Assembly (NCBI RefSeq): GCF_013276795.1
Contig: NZ_VMLR01000003.1
Span: forward strand, 682,001 to 746,000
DNA: 64,000 nt
From: Streptococcus sp. 2342
GTDB taxonomy: Bacteria; Bacillota; Bacilli; Lactobacillales; Streptococcaceae
Direction: 5' to 3'
The position numbers and the translations under genes are program-made. The notes below the pieces were generated by a model. The model did not search any database, was not told where the DNA came from, and worked only from the letters and a program-made list of their open reading frames with translations. This document shows, piece by piece, positions 9,060-18,699 of this stretch. Each line of letters opens with the position of its first letter. Position 1 is the first letter of the stretch.

Positions 9060-9944
9060 ATGAAAACAAAAATAATTGTGATTGTTGGACCGACTGCAGT
9101 TGGAAAGACAGCTCTAGCCATTGAAATTGCAAAGCGTTTTAATGGTGAAGTGGTTAGCGGTGATAGTCAGCAGGTTTACCGAGGTCTAGATATTGGGACG
9201 GCTAAAGCTAGTCTAGAAGAGCAGGCGGCTATTCCCCATCATTTAATCGATGTTAGAGAGGTAACCGAGTCTTACTCGGCTTTTGATTTTGTTTCAGAAG
9301 CTAAGACAGCCATTGAAGATATTCAAAATCGGGGTAAGCTAGCCATTATTGCTGGTGGGACTGGACTTTATATCCAGAGCTTGCTAGAAGGTTATCACCT
9401 GGGTGGGGAGACTCCCCATGAGGAGATTTTAGCTTATCGAGCTAGTTTGGAGCCTTATACAGATGAGGAACTGGCTCATCTGGTGGAGCAAGCTGGCCTT
9501 GAGATTCCCCAGTTTAATCGTCGTCGTGCTATGCGTGCCTTGGAAATTGCCCATTTTGGTCAGGATTTGGAAAATCAAGAGAGTCTATATGAACCGCTGA
9601 TTATCTGCTTGGATGATGAACGCAGTCAATTATATGAACGTATCAATCGCCGCGTGGATTTGATGTTTGAGGCTGGGCTTTTGGATGAGGCCAAGTGGCT
9701 TTTTGACCATTATCCAGATGTGCAGGCTGCTAAAGGAATTGGCTATAAGGAACTTTTTCCATATTTCCGTGGGGAGCAAACTTTGGAGGAAGCTAGTGAG
9801 AGTCTCAAACAGGCTACCCGTCGTTTTGCCAAGCGTCAGTTGACCTGGTTCCGTAATCGCATGCAGGTCACCTTTTATCAGATTGGAGAAGCTGGTGTGC
9901 AAGACCGCATTTTAAACCAGATAGAGGAGTTTTTAGATGATTGA
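9060..9944 (+). CDS. miaA: tRNA dimethylallyltransferase
   Basis: 294 residues; transfers dimethylallyl to A37 of tRNAs reading UNN codons. P-loop GPTAVGKT at residues ~9-16, [16 protein letters not shown] (~33-48), [25 protein letters not shown] (~100). ATG at 9060 with AAGGAAAAAAG ahead; the longer frame from 9009 begins inside the promoter. First gene of an operon with hflX, whose start overlaps its end by 8 bp, as in many firmicutes. Confidence 0.95.
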   Translation: MKTKIIVIVGPTAVGKTALAIEIAKRFNGEVVSGDSQQVYRGLDIGTAKASLEEQAAIPHHLIDVREVTESYSAFDFVSEAKTAIEDIQNRGKLAIIAGGTGLYIQSLLEGYHLGGETPHEEILAYRASLEPYTDEELAHLVEQAGLEIPQFNRRRAMRALEIAHFGQDLENQESLYEPLIICLDDERSQLYERINRRVDLMFEAGLLDEAKWLFDHYPDVQAAKGIGYKELFPYFRGEQTLEEASESLKQATRRFAKRQLTWFRNRMQVTFYQIGEAGVQDRILNQIEEFLDD

Positions 9945-11175
9945 TACGGAAAAAAAAGAGGAGCGAGTCCTGCTCATTGGTGTGGAATTGCAGGGCATGG
10001 ACAATTTTGACCTCTCTATGGAAGAATTGGCCAGTCTAGCCAAGACAGCTGGTGCAGTCGTTGTAGATAGCTACAGACAAAAACGTGAAAAATATGATTC
10101 CAAGACCTTCGTCGGCTCTGGTAAGTTGGAAGAAATAGCCCTCATGGTGGATGCAGAAGAAATCACCACTGTCATCGTCAACAACCGTCTGACTCCACGG
10201 CAAAATGTCAATTTAGAAGAAGTTCTGGGTGTTAAGGTTATTGACCGTATGCAGTTGATTTTGGATATCTTTGCCATGCGGGCTCGAAGCCATGAAGGCA
10301 AGCTCCAAGTCCACCTAGCCCAACTCAAATACCTCTTGCCTCGTTTGGTTGGTCAGGGGATTATGCTCAGCCGTCAGGCAGGGGGAATTGGTTCCCGTGG
10401 ACCTGGTGAAAGTCAGCTGGAGCTGAACCGTCGTAGCGTTCGCAATCAAATCACGGATATCGAGCGCCAGCTCAAGGTGGTTGAGAAAAATCGGGCGACT
10501 GTCAGAGAAAAACGTCTGGAGTCGAGCACTTTTAAGATTGGTTTGATTGGTTACACCAATGCTGGGAAGTCAACTATAATGAACACCTTGACCAGCAAGA
10601 CCCAGTATGAGGCTGATGAGCTCTTTGCGACTCTGGATGCGACGACTAAGAGTATTCATCTGGGGGGCAATCTCCAAGTAACTTTGACAGATACCGTGGG
10701 CTTTATCCAAGATTTGCCGACAGAGTTGGTATCCAGTTTCAAGTCAACCTTGGAGGAAAGCAAGCATGTAGATCTTCTGGTTCATGTTATCGATGCCAGC
10801 AATCCTTACCACGAGGAGCATGAAAAAACGGTCCTTTCCATCATGAAAGACTTGGACATGGAGGATATTCCTCGCCTGACACTTTATAATAAAGCGGATT
10901 TGGTGGAGGATTTCACGCCTACCCAAACGCCTTATGCCCTCATTTCTGCCAAGTCTGAGGATAGTCGTGAGAATTTGCAGGCTTTGTTTTTAGAGAAAAT
11001 CAAGGATATTTTTGAATCTTTTACACTGCGAGTGCCTTTTTCAAAGTCCTACAAGATTCATGATTTAGAAAGTGTTGCAATTCTGGAAGAACGTGATTAT
11101 CAGGAAGACGGCGAAGTGATTACAGGCTACATTTCCGAGAAAAATAAATGGAGGTTCGAGGAATTTTATGACTGA
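9937..11175 (+). CDS. hflX: GTPase HflX
   Basis: 412 residues. N-terminal HflX domain with the Gly-rich linker [18 protein letters not shown] (~residues 148-165), a coiled segment, then a GTPase domain: G1 GYTNAGKST (~206), G3 [10 protein letters not shown] (~252), G4 NKAD (~318). HflX binds the large ribosomal subunit and splits stalled ribosomes under stress. Overlaps miaA at its start and the next gene at its end (8 bp each), so translation is likely coupled. Confidence 0.95.
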   Translation: MIDTEKKEERVLLIGVELQGMDNFDLSMEELASLAKTAGAVVVDSYRQKREKYDSKTFVGSGKLEEIALMVDAEEITTVIVNNRLTPRQNVNLEEVLGVKVIDRMQLILDIFAMRARSHEGKLQVHLAQLKYLLPRLVGQGIMLSRQAGGIGSRGPGESQLELNRRSVRNQITDIERQLKVVEKNRATVREKRLESSTFKIGLIGYTNAGKSTIMNTLTSKTQYEADELFATLDATTKSIHLGGNLQVTLTDTVGFIQDLPTELVSSFKSTLEESKHVDLLVHVIDASNPYHEEHEKTVLSIMKDLDMEDIPRLTLYNKADLVEDFTPTQTPYALISAKSEDSRENLQALFLEKIKDIFESFTLRVPFSKSYKIHDLESVAILEERDYQEDGEVITGYISEKNKWRFEEFYD

Positions 11176-11791
11176 TATTAAAACTTTGGCTTTAAAGTAT
11201 GGAGGTTATACAAGTCTGGATAAGGTCTATCTGGATCAACTTCTAGCTGGAAAGACAGATCAAGAGCAGTTGGCCATTATTACACCTCCGCCCAGCGTAG
11301 TCAATGCTTACTTTGCAGAACTCTATCAGAAAAAGAGTCCTGAGGCTGCGACGGATTATTTTGCAGAAGTCAGTCAGGAACTGAATCTTTACAATACTGA
11401 GCCAAGTTTCACCCTAGAAAATAAGCCTTTTATTCGGCTTAATCTATCTGGTAAATCCTTTGGTTTTTGTTATGAGAGTGAGGGTCTTGGTCGAATTTTC
11501 TCTGAAAATAAGGAGAAGATCTCGGATGACTTGCTCTTTGAAATTGCGCAAATTTTCCCCCATCAACTAGTCTTTGAAGAGTCTGGTAAGATTTATATGA
11601 AGGCTGTCGGGGACGAGGAAGTTGTTAGCATGGAGAGTTTAACAGCTTTGACTGATTTGGAAAGTTTGGCTGATGGTCGCAAGCGTCTTAAAGGTTACAG
11701 CCAAGAGGAGTTATTACAAGAAGCTACTGCTTTTTCTGGCAAGCGCTATTTCCGATCGGAAAACCGCACAGCCATGTTATATATTGATTAA
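11168..11791 (+). CDS. Conserved hypothetical protein in the miaA-hflX operon
   Basis: 207 residues, cytosolic, no signal peptide or membrane segment. I recognise no catalytic motif. Similar streptococcal proteins are, from memory, sometimes labelled cystathionine beta-lyase, but there is no PLP-binding lysine motif here to justify it. It begins inside the end of hflX and is followed 14 bp later by rnz, so it belongs to the same operon. N-terminal [18 protein letters not shown] and the segment [14 protein letters not shown] are the most distinctive parts. Confidence 0.75.
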   Translation: MTDIKTLALKYGGYTSLDKVYLDQLLAGKTDQEQLAIITPPPSVVNAYFAELYQKKSPEAATDYFAEVSQELNLYNTEPSFTLENKPFIRLNLSGKSFGFCYESEGLGRIFSENKEKISDDLLFEIAQIFPHQLVFEESGKIYMKAVGDEEVVSMESLTALTDLESLADGRKRLKGYSQEELLQEATAFSGKRYFRSENRTAMLYID

Positions 11792-11805
11792 TTAGAAAGT
11801 ATCGA

Positions 11806-12735
11806 ATGGATATTCAATTTTTAGGAACGGGGGCTGGTCAGCCCTCTAAAGCCCGCAACGTTTCAAGTCTCGCCCTGAAACTCTTGGATGAGATTAACGA
11901 AGTCTGGCTCTTTGACTGTGGAGAAGGTACGCAAAATCGCATCCTGGAAACCACAATTAGACCACGTAAGGTCAGCAAAATTTTTATCACTCATCTGCAT
12001 GGAGACCACATTTTTGGCTTACCAGGTTTCCTTTCTAGTCGAGCCTTTCAGGCCAATGAAGAGCAGACAGATTTGGAAATCTATGGACCTCAAGGCATCA
12101 AATCTTTTGTATTGACTAGTCTACGTGTGTCAGGTTCGCGCCTGCCTTACCGTATTCATTTTCATGAGTTTGCCCAAGATTCTTTAGGAAAAATCTTTGA
12201 GACCGATAAATTCACTGTGTACGCGGAAGAATTGGATCATACTATTTTCTGTGTTGGCTATCGTGTCATTCAAAAGGACTTGGAAGGAACGCTGGATGCT
12301 GAAAAACTCAAGGCTGCTGGTGTCCCATTTGGCCCACTTTTTGGAAAAATCAAGAATGGTCAGGACGTTGTTCTCGAAGATGGGACTGAAATCAAGGCAG
12401 TAGACTATATCTCAGCTCCTCGTCCGGGTAAGATTATTACCATTCTGGGTGACACCCGAAAAACCAATGCCAGTGTACGTCTAGCTATCAATGCCGATGT
12501 CCTGGTTCATGAATCCACTTATGGCAAGGGCGATGAAAAAATTGCTCGTAACCATGGCCACTCAACTAATATGCAAGCTGCACAAGTAGCAGTAGAAGCA
12601 GGTGCTAAACGCCTCTTGCTCAATCATATCAGTGCTCGCTTCCTCTCAAAAGATATCAGCAAACTCAAAAAAGACGCTGCTAGTGTTTTTGAAAATGTCC
12701 ATGTGGTCAAAGACTTAGAAGAAGTGGAAATCTAA
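11806..12735 (+). CDS. rnz: Ribonuclease Z (tRNA 3' endonuclease)
   Basis: 309 residues; removes 3' trailers from tRNA precursors. Metallo-beta-lactamase fold with [14 protein letters not shown] at the start, the HLHGDHIFG zinc motif (~62-70), GDTRKT (~212) and LNHISARF (~269). Length is normal for bacterial RNase Z. Sits in the miaA operon next to another tRNA enzyme. Confidence 0.95.
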   Translation: MDIQFLGTGAGQPSKARNVSSLALKLLDEINEVWLFDCGEGTQNRILETTIRPRKVSKIFITHLHGDHIFGLPGFLSSRAFQANEEQTDLEIYGPQGIKSFVLTSLRVSGSRLPYRIHFHEFAQDSLGKIFETDKFTVYAEELDHTIFCVGYRVIQKDLEGTLDAEKLKAAGVPFGPLFGKIKNGQDVVLEDGTEIKAVDYISAPRPGKIITILGDTRKTNASVRLAINADVLVHESTYGKGDEKIARNHGHSTNMQAAQVAVEAGAKRLLLNHISARFLSKDISKLKKDAASVFENVHVVKDLEEVEI

Positions 12736-12755
12736 AAGATTGAGAAAGGATAAGT

Positions 12756-13511
12756 ATGCTTACTATTCTCATTACCGGAGCTAGCGGTGGCTTAGCTCAA
12801 GAAATGGTCAAATTCTTGCAAAACGACCAACTCATCTTGCTTGGTCGAAATAAGGAAAAATTAGCCCAACTCTACGGAAACCATCCCCATGCAGAATTGA
12901 TTGAAATCGATATTACCGATGATTCAGCCTTAGAAACTCTGGTAGCAGACCTCTATCACCGCTATGGCAAGATTGATGTTTTAATAAACAACGCTGGTTA
13001 CGGGATTTTTGAGGAATTTGACCAGATTTCTGACCAAGATATTCACCAGATGTTCGAGGTTAATACCTTTGCCCTGATGAATCTGTCTCGTCGCCTTGCA
13101 GCTCGTATGAAGGAAAGCCGAAAAGGTCATATCATCAATATCGTCAGCATGGCAGGTTTAATCGCTACTGGCAAGTCTAGTCTCTACTCAGCAACCAAGT
13201 TTGCGGCTATTGGTTTTTCAAATGCCTTACGCCTCGAACTCATACCCTATGGAGTCTATGTGACGACAGTCAATCCAGGACCAATCCGTACAGGATTTTT
13301 TGACCAAGCCGACCCAGATGGGACTTATCTTAAGTCGGTTGATTGCTTCCTGTTGAAACCAGATGCAGTTGCTAAAAAGATTGTCAAGATTATAGGGAAA
13401 AACAAACGAGAACTCAATCTTCCTGTTTTGTTGAACCTAGCCCATAAGTTTTATACTCTCTTCCCCAAGCTAGCTGATAAGTTGGCAGGGGAAACTTTTA
13501 ATTATAAGTAA
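12756..13511 (+). CDS. Short-chain dehydrogenase/reductase
   Basis: 251 residues. Classical SDR: TGASGGLA nucleotide-binding loop at residues 7-14, NNAGYG (~77-82), Ser in IVSMAGL and the YSATK Tyr/Lys pair (~residues 147-151). The substrate cannot be read from the sequence; the closest general class is DltE/YqjQ-like reductases. Last gene of the miaA operon, 20 bp after rnz, with GAAAGGATAAGT ahead of the ATG. Confidence 0.85.
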   Translation: MLTILITGASGGLAQEMVKFLQNDQLILLGRNKEKLAQLYGNHPHAELIEIDITDDSALETLVADLYHRYGKIDVLINNAGYGIFEEFDQISDQDIHQMFEVNTFALMNLSRRLAARMKESRKGHIINIVSMAGLIATGKSSLYSATKFAAIGFSNALRLELIPYGVYVTTVNPGPIRTGFFDQADPDGTYLKSVDCFLLKPDAVAKKIVKIIGKNKRELNLPVLLNLAHKFYTLFPKLADKLAGETFNYK

Positions 13512-13557
13512 AAAGAACCAATGTGCAGGTTGTTGCTAGCCTACATATTGGTTCTTA
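13512..13557. terminator. Bidirectional terminator between SDR and LysR genes
   Basis: AAGAACCAAT / ATTGGTTCTT stem with flanking A and T runs; the two genes converge here. Confidence 0.8.
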
Positions 13558-13564
13558 TCATTTC

Positions 13565-14473
13565 TCAACTATCAAACTGGACTTCTTCTAGGAGATAGTC
13601 GATAAAGCGTTCGCCCATCTTAGATAGGCTGGTTTTTTCATGCTGGATATAGACCAGCTCAATTGGGTCATCAATATCCAGTGGGATAGAAACGATATTG
13701 TCTCCGTTGAGGTTGCTGTTCAAAATCCCCGTCGCAATAGTATAACCATCCAAACCAATCAAGAGATTAAAGAGGGTAGCACGGTCACTAACCACGATGG
13801 ATTTCTTGTGGTGCTCTTGGGAAAGGATTTCTTCTGAAAAGTAGAAGGAGTTGTGCGTTCCTTGGTCATAACTCAGATAAGGGAAGTTTTCCAAATCAGA
13901 CAGTTTCACCTTGTCTTTCTTTGCCAGAGGGTTGGTCTTGCTGACAAAGATATGGGGCTGCGCTGTGAAGAGATGGTGAGCCAGTAGGTGATTGTCATCC
14001 AGCATCTTAGTTAAAACATCACGGTTGTAGCTGTTTAAAAATAGAACACCGACCTCACTACGGAAGTTCTTGACGTCGTCGATAATTTCCCAAGTACGAG
14101 TTTCACGAAGGAAGAGCTCGTATTTCTCCATATCGCTTTTCTTGAGTAGCGATACAAAGGCATTGACCACAAAGGCATAGTGTTGAGATGAAACGCTAAA
14201 GAGTTCACGGTGGGCGACAGGATTTTTATAGCGTTCTTCCAGAAGTTGGGTCTGCTCGACAACCTGACGGGCATAAGAGAGAAACTCCATCCCATCACGG
14301 GTCAAGGTGATACCCTTAGGATTGCGGATAAAGATCTCAATCCCCATTTCATTTTCTAAATCTCTCACAGCATTGGAAAGACTAGGTTGAGTGATAAAGA
14401 GTTGCTTGGCTGCCTCATTCATGGAGCCAGTTTCGACGATTTTGATAATATAGTGTAATTGTTGAATTCTCAT
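13565..14473 (-). CDS. LysR-family transcriptional regulator
   Basis: 302 residues from the ATG at 14473 (MRIQQLHYIIKIVETGSMNE). N-terminal winged helix-turn-helix (~1-60: AAKQLFITQPSLSNAVRDLE), then a periplasmic-binding-like effector domain. The frame extends upstream to 14611 but crosses the promoter. No Shine-Dalgarno is visible; TGGTACAAT places its -10 six bases from the ATG. Divergent from yqgQ 110 bp away, the usual arrangement for LysR autoregulation, but the target genes are not evident. Confidence 0.9.
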   Translation of the reverse strand: MRIQQLHYIIKIVETGSMNEAAKQLFITQPSLSNAVRDLENEMGIEIFIRNPKGITLTRDGMEFLSYARQVVEQTQLLEERYKNPVAHRELFSVSSQHYAFVVNAFVSLLKKSDMEKYELFLRETRTWEIIDDVKNFRSEVGVLFLNSYNRDVLTKMLDDNHLLAHHLFTAQPHIFVSKTNPLAKKDKVKLSDLENFPYLSYDQGTHNSFYFSEEILSQEHHKKSIVVSDRATLFNLLIGLDGYTIATGILNSNLNGDNIVSIPLDIDDPIELVYIQHEKTSLSKMGERFIDYLLEEVQFDS

Positions 14474-14584
14474 GTTTTTATTGTACCACACTTGCGTCAG
14501 AATCGCCAAAGAAGATAGGAAAATCAGGAGCATTGTGTGAGTCTCTTCTTGAAAAAAACACAAAATTTTGCTAGAATAAGTCTT
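14474..14584. promoter_or_regulatory. Divergent LysR / yqgQ promoters, both leaderless-type
   Basis: Minus strand: TGGTACAAT, -10 at 14480-14485. Plus strand: TTGAAA at 14549-14554, 17-bp spacer, TGCTAGAAT with -10 at 14572-14577, 7 bases before the yqgQ ATG. Confidence 0.7.
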
Positions 14585-14806
14585 ATGAAAACATTCTATG
14601 ATGTGCAGCAATTCCTCAAACGATTTGGTATTATTGTTTATATGGGAAAACGCTTATATGATATTGAACTGATGAAGTTGGAGCTCTCTCGGATTTACGA
14701 TGCAGGGCTGATGGACAAACTGGATTATCTGGAAGCGGAAGCGGTTCTTCGCAGAGAGCACAAGGTAGAATTGGATTATATTGAGAAAAATGGAGAAATG
14801 AACTAA
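14585..14806 (+). CDS. yqgQ: YqgQ family protein (DUF910)
   Basis: 73 residues, MKTFYDVQQFLKRFGIIVYMGKR, small helical bundle expected. Typical of the YqgQ/DUF910 family found beside rhodanese and glucokinase genes in firmicutes; biochemical role unknown. Start at 14585 because the -10 (14572-14577) rules out the longer frame from 14537; there is no ribosome binding site, so this looks leaderless. Its stop overlaps the next ATG (TAATG). Confidence 0.85.
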   Translation: MKTFYDVQQFLKRFGIIVYMGKRLYDIELMKLELSRIYDAGLMDKLDYLEAEAVLRREHKVELDYIEKNGEMN

Positions 14807-15189
14807 TGGTTACTTGGATTTTGTGGGCACTTATACTAGCAATGTTGGCATGGATGGGCTTTAACTATCTTCGTATTCGCCGTGCGGCTAAAATCGTAGA
14901 CAATGAGGAATTTGAAGCCTTGATTCGTACGGGTCAATTGATTGATTTGCGAGACCCAGCTGAATTCCACAGAAAACATATCCTTGGTGCCCGCAATATT
15001 CCTTCAAGTCAGTTGAAGACGAGTCTTGCAGCCCTTCGTAAGGATAAACCTGTCCTTCTCTACGAAAACCAACGTGCGCAACGAGTTACAAATGCAGCTC
15101 TTTACTTGAAAAAACAAGGCTTTTCTGAGATTTATATCCTTTCTTATGGCTTGGATTCTTGGAAAGGGAAAGTCAAAGTTGAGAAATAA
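14806..15189 (+). CDS. Membrane-anchored rhodanese-like protein, probably catalytically dead
   Basis: 127 residues: an N-terminal membrane helix (WILWALILAMLAWMGF) and a cytosolic rhodanese domain with LIDLRDPAEFHRKHILGARNIP. The loop that normally reads CxxGxR, with the persulfide Cys, is here LLYENQRAQR: Glu replaces Cys, and there is no Cys in the whole protein. Sulfur transfer is therefore unlikely; a binding or sensing role is more plausible. Translationally coupled to yqgQ. Confidence 0.85.
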   Translation: MVTWILWALILAMLAWMGFNYLRIRRAAKIVDNEEFEALIRTGQLIDLRDPAEFHRKHILGARNIPSSQLKTSLAALRKDKPVLLYENQRAQRVTNAALYLKKQGFSEIYILSYGLDSWKGKVKVEK

Positions 15190-15191
15190 GA

Positions 15192-15226
15192 AAACGAGCT
15201 TGGATATTTCCGAGCTCATTTTTTAA
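15192..15226. terminator. Bidirectional terminator between rhodanese and rsuA
   Basis: GAGCTTGG / CCGAGCTC stem (one G-U) with an A-run before and T-run after; convergent genes. Confidence 0.75.
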
Positions 15227-15948
15227 CCACTTTTTCTGAGAAAGTCACGAATACTTGCCAACTCTTCTGAGTTTAGGGGACGATAGTCTCCTGCTTGAAG
15301 ATTTTCATCCAAGCTCCAAGGCCCAAAATGGGTGCGTTTGAGTGAGGTCACTTTGACACCAACCGAGAGGAACATTTTCTTGACTTGATGAAATTTTCCT
15401 TCTGAAATGGTGATAGAGGCTTGACTGAGGGAAGGACTTGCAGATAGAATCTCTAATCTTGCAGGTTTACAGATAGTGCCATCTAAAAAGACAATTCCCT
15501 TTTGAAAGGCTTGGATATGGTCAGGTGTCAGAAGTCCATTAACCTCAACCTGATAAGTTTTATCGACATGATATTGGGGATGGAGGAGTTGAAAGCCCAA
15601 GGGACCGTTATCGGTCACGAGGAGGAGACCAGTCGTATCTCGGTCCAGTCGACCGACGGCATAGAGTTTGTCAGATTGGATGTCAGGCGGAAGGAGGTCC
15701 ATGATGGTTTGGAGTTCCTTGTCCTTGTTGGCTGTAACGAAACCAGCAGGCTTATGAAGCATCAGATAGGTGTGCTCATAGCCTTGAATTATTCGGTCCT
15801 GAAAAAGGAGTTCTTGTAGTCCTGTATCGATATTCTGAGCTAGGGAGCGGGCTGGGTGACCATCGACTAGAATGTTCCCTTTGAGTAAGGCTTGTTTCAT
15901 GGCCTTTCGGCTGATTTTTTCTTGGGCTAATAAATTATCTAAACGCAT
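15223..15948 (-). CDS. rsuA: 16S rRNA pseudouridine synthase, RsuA family
   Basis: 241 residues. N-terminal S4 RNA-binding domain (MRLDNLLAQEKISRKAMKQALLKGNILVDG) and the catalytic motif GRLDRDTTGLLLVTDNG with the nucleophilic Asp (~residue 103). RsuA modifies U516 of 16S rRNA; RluB/RluE-type 23S specificity cannot be excluded. TGATAAGAT has its -10 at 15958-15963, 9 bases before the ATG, with no ribosome binding site between, so the leader would be almost absent. Divergent from typA. Confidence 0.85.
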   Translation of the reverse strand: MRLDNLLAQEKISRKAMKQALLKGNILVDGHPARSLAQNIDTGLQELLFQDRIIQGYEHTYLMLHKPAGFVTANKDKELQTIMDLLPPDIQSDKLYAVGRLDRDTTGLLLVTDNGPLGFQLLHPQYHVDKTYQVEVNGLLTPDHIQAFQKGIVFLDGTICKPARLEILSASPSLSQASITISEGKFHQVKKMFLSVGVKVTSLKRTHFGPWSLDENLQAGDYRPLNSEELASIRDFLRKSG

Positions 15949-16058
15949 ACTGTGCCTATCTTATCATAAGTTGTATGCTTTGAAAAGGCTTGACGTGAAA
16001 AGAAAAGCATAGTGAAAACATTTACACTTGCTTGAATTATGTTATTTACTTGAAATTA

Positions 16059-16067
16059 TGGTATAAT
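16059..16067 (+). promoter_or_regulatory. typA extended -10 promoter
   Basis: TGGTATAAT with -10 at 16062-16067; no good -35 at the right distance. Confidence 0.6.
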
Positions 16068-16109
16068 CGTTCAGTTAGAAAATAAATTTTGAATATTATA
16101 GAGGAAATC

Positions 16110-17951
16110 ATGACAAAATTAAGAGAAGATATCCGTAACATTGCGATTATCGCCCACGTTGACCACGGTAAAACAACCCTCGTTGACGAATTATTGAAAC
16201 AATCAGAAACGCTTGATGCACGTACTGAATTGGCTGAGCGTGCTATGGACTCAAACGATATCGAAAAAGAGCGTGGAATTACCATCCTTGCTAAAAATAC
16301 AGCCGTTGCCTACAACGGAACTCGTATCAACATCATGGACACACCAGGACACGCGGACTTCGGTGGAGAAGTTGAGCGTATCATGAAAATGGTTGACGGT
16401 GTTGTCTTGGTCGTAGATGCCTACGAAGGAACAATGCCACAAACTCGTTTCGTATTGAAAAAAGCTTTGGAACAAGACCTTGTCCCAATCGTGGTTGTCA
16501 ACAAAATCGATAAACCATCAGCTCGTCCAGCAGAAGTAGTGGATGAAGTCTTGGAACTTTTCATCGAGCTTGGTGCAGATGACGACCAGCTTGATTTCCC
16601 AGTGGTGTATGCTTCAGCTATCAACGGAACTTCTTCATTGTCAGATGATCCAGCTGATCAAGAAGCTACGATGGCACCAATCTTTGACACGATTATTGAC
16701 CACATCCCAGCTCCAGTAGATAACTCAGATGAGCCTTTGCAGTTCCAAGTCTCACTTTTGGACTACAATGACTTCGTTGGACGTATCGGTATCGGTCGTG
16801 TCTTCCGTGGTACTGTTAAGGTTGGGGACCAAGTTACCCTTTCTAAACTAGATGGTACAACGAAGAACTTCCGTGTTACAAAACTCTTCGGTTTCTTTGG
16901 TTTGGAACGTCGTGAAATCCAAGAAGCTAAAGCAGGTGACTTGATTGCCGTTTCAGGTATGGAAGACATCTTTGTCGGTGAAACTATCACTCCGACAGAC
17001 GCAGTTGAAGCTCTTCCAATCCTACACATCGATGAGCCAACTCTTCAAATGACTTTCTTGGTCAACAACTCACCATTTGCTGGTAAAGAAGGTAAATGGG
17101 TGACTTCTCGTAAGGTGGAAGAACGCTTGCAGGCAGAATTGCAAACAGACGTTTCCCTTCGTGTTGACCCAACTGATTCACCAGACAAATGGACTGTTTC
17201 AGGACGTGGAGAATTGCACTTGTCAATCCTTATCGAAACAATGCGTCGTGAGGGATATGAACTTCAAGTATCTCGTCCAGAAGTTATCGTAAAAGAAATC
17301 GACGGTGTTAAATGTGAGCCATTTGAACGTGTTCAAATCGATACTCCAGAAGAATACCAAGGGTCTGTTATCCAAAGCCTTTCTGAACGTAAGGGTGAAA
17401 TGTTGGATATGATTTCAACTGGTAATGGTCAAACTCGTTTGGTTTTCCTTGTTCCAGCGCGTGGTTTGATTGGATACTCAACTGAGTTCTTGTCAATGAC
17501 TCGTGGTTACGGTATCATGAACCATACCTTTGACCAATACTTGCCATTGATTCCAGGTGAAATTGGTGGTCGTCACCGTGGTGCCCTTGTTTCTATCGAC
17601 GCTGGTAAGGCTACAACATACTCTATCATGTCTATCGAAGAACGTGGTACGATTTTTGTCAACCCAGGTACTGAAGTTTACGAAGGAATGATCATCGGTG
17701 AAAACTCTCGTGAAAATGACTTGACAGTTAACATCACTAAGGCGAAACAAATGACCAACGTTCGTTCAGCTACTAAGGACCAAACAGCTGTTATCAAGAC
17801 ACCTCGTATCTTGACACTTGAAGAGTCTCTTGAGTTCTTGAACGACGATGAGTACATGGAAGTAACGCCTGAGTCTATCCGTTTGCGTAAACAAATCCTT
17901 AACAAAGCAGAGCGTGAGAAAGCTAACAAGAAGAAAAAATCAGCTGAATAA
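16110..17951 (+). CDS. typA: Ribosome-associated GTPase TypA/BipA
   Basis: 613 residues from the ATG at 16110 after GAGGAAATC; the TTG at 16089 has no support. Translation-factor GTPase: [10 protein letters not shown] (G1), RGITI (G2), [14 protein letters not shown] (G3), NKIDKP (G4), then beta-barrel, EF-G-like and C-terminal domains ([28 protein letters not shown]). Acts in ribosome assembly and stress adaptation. Codon use is strongly biased (CGT, GGT, AAC), indicating high expression. Followed 19 bp later by a small membrane protein gene. Confidence 0.97.
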   Translation: MTKLREDIRNIAIIAHVDHGKTTLVDELLKQSETLDARTELAERAMDSNDIEKERGITILAKNTAVAYNGTRINIMDTPGHADFGGEVERIMKMVDGVVLVVDAYEGTMPQTRFVLKKALEQDLVPIVVVNKIDKPSARPAEVVDEVLELFIELGADDDQLDFPVVYASAINGTSSLSDDPADQEATMAPIFDTIIDHIPAPVDNSDEPLQFQVSLLDYNDFVGRIGIGRVFRGTVKVGDQVTLSKLDGTTKNFRVTKLFGFFGLERREIQEAKAGDLIAVSGMEDIFVGETITPTDAVEALPILHIDEPTLQMTFLVNNSPFAGKEGKWVTSRKVEERLQAELQTDVSLRVDPTDSPDKWTVSGRGELHLSILIETMRREGYELQVSRPEVIVKEIDGVKCEPFERVQIDTPEEYQGSVIQSLSERKGEMLDMISTGNGQTRLVFLVPARGLIGYSTEFLSMTRGYGIMNHTFDQYLPLIPGEIGGRHRGALVSIDAGKATTYSIMSIEERGTIFVNPGTEVYEGMIIGENSRENDLTVNITKAKQMTNVRSATKDQTAVIKTPRILTLEESLEFLNDDEYMEVTPESIRLRKQILNKAEREKANKKKKSAE

Positions 17952-17970
17952 GAGCTAGAAAGAGAGAAAG

Positions 17971-18225
17971 ATGGTCTATTTAGTCCTAGGGATTTTACTG
18001 CTCCTACTCTATGTATTTGCGACACCAGAAAGCATTAAAGGGACAGTCAATATCGTCGCTATGGTATGTATTTTAGTGGCACTCTTGATTTTGTTGGCTC
18101 TATCTTTTCTGAAAATTTTTCAATTACCAACAGAAATGTTCCTAGCAATAGCCATGTTAATCCTAGCTTACTTTAGTGTGAGAGACATCACACTCATGCC
18201 AGTCAAAAAAGGTAAAAGAAGATAA
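17971..18225 (+). CDS. DUF3165 family small membrane protein
   Basis: 84 residues with three hydrophobic segments (residues ~2-17, ~26-48, ~54-70) and a basic C-terminus KKGKRR. Matches the streptococcal DUF3165 family usually found after typA; function unknown. GAGAGAAAG precedes the ATG. Cotranscribed with typA, closed by the terminator at 18228. Confidence 0.75.
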   Translation: MVYLVLGILLLLLYVFATPESIKGTVNIVAMVCILVALLILLALSFLKIFQLPTEMFLAIAMLILAYFSVRDITLMPVKKGKRR

Positions 18226-18227
18226 AA

Positions 18228-18252
18228 AGAGAGTTTCAGCTCTCTTTTTTTG
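18228..18252 (+). terminator. typA operon terminator
   Basis: AAAGAGAG / CTCTCTTT stem and a run of seven T. Confidence 0.8.
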
Positions 18253-18699
18253 GTAGGAATTTTACAATAGTTTGAATTGTTTTTTACTATAACATCATCT
18301 CTTTTGCTTGGATAATATGAATGGGAAAAACTTGAATAAAATTCGTTAATGACATCTATTTTTTGGGGAACTGTAAAACTCTATTACTAACAATATTTTA
18401 GTAAAATATGTTGATAAATTATATAGAAAGTGATATACTTAAGTTATAAGAAATCGTTTTCAAAATAAGAAAGGATTAAATTTATACTCAATGAAAATCA
18501 AAGAGTAAACTAGGAAACTAGCCGCAGGCTGTACTTGAGTACGGCAAGGCGACGTTGACGCGGTTTGAAGAGATTTTTGAAGAGTATTGTTGTCTTGGTG
18601 CTCAGGGTGTGATGGATTAAACTAGGAAAATAATTCTAAGAATTTATAAAAGATAAAATCTTTTTCTATAGGGTTATTCTCTTATACAAGGAGTCTACT
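18253..18699 (+). promoter_or_regulatory. Intergenic region with strong promoter, orphan ribosome binding site and BOX
   Basis: No gene. TTGATA at 18411-18416, 17-bp spacer and TGATATACT (-10 at 18434-18439) form a near-consensus promoter. A cre-like AGAAATCGTTTTCA (18449-18462) follows, then GAAAGGA, then a BOX element where a start codon would be expected. The 110 bp after the BOX hold only the ribosome binding site of the DUF1430 gene (CAAGGAG). Confidence 0.6.
18483..18587 (-). repeat. Short BOX element (boxA-boxC, no boxB)
   Basis: TACTCAATGAAAATCAAAG at left and GGTTTGAAGAGATTTTTG at right; about 105 bp, boxB absent. Confidence 0.9.

Noticed and set aside
11168..11791. Cystathionine beta-lyase annotation for the gene after hflX
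   Set aside because: At 207 residues it is about half the enzyme's length and has no PLP-lysine motif.
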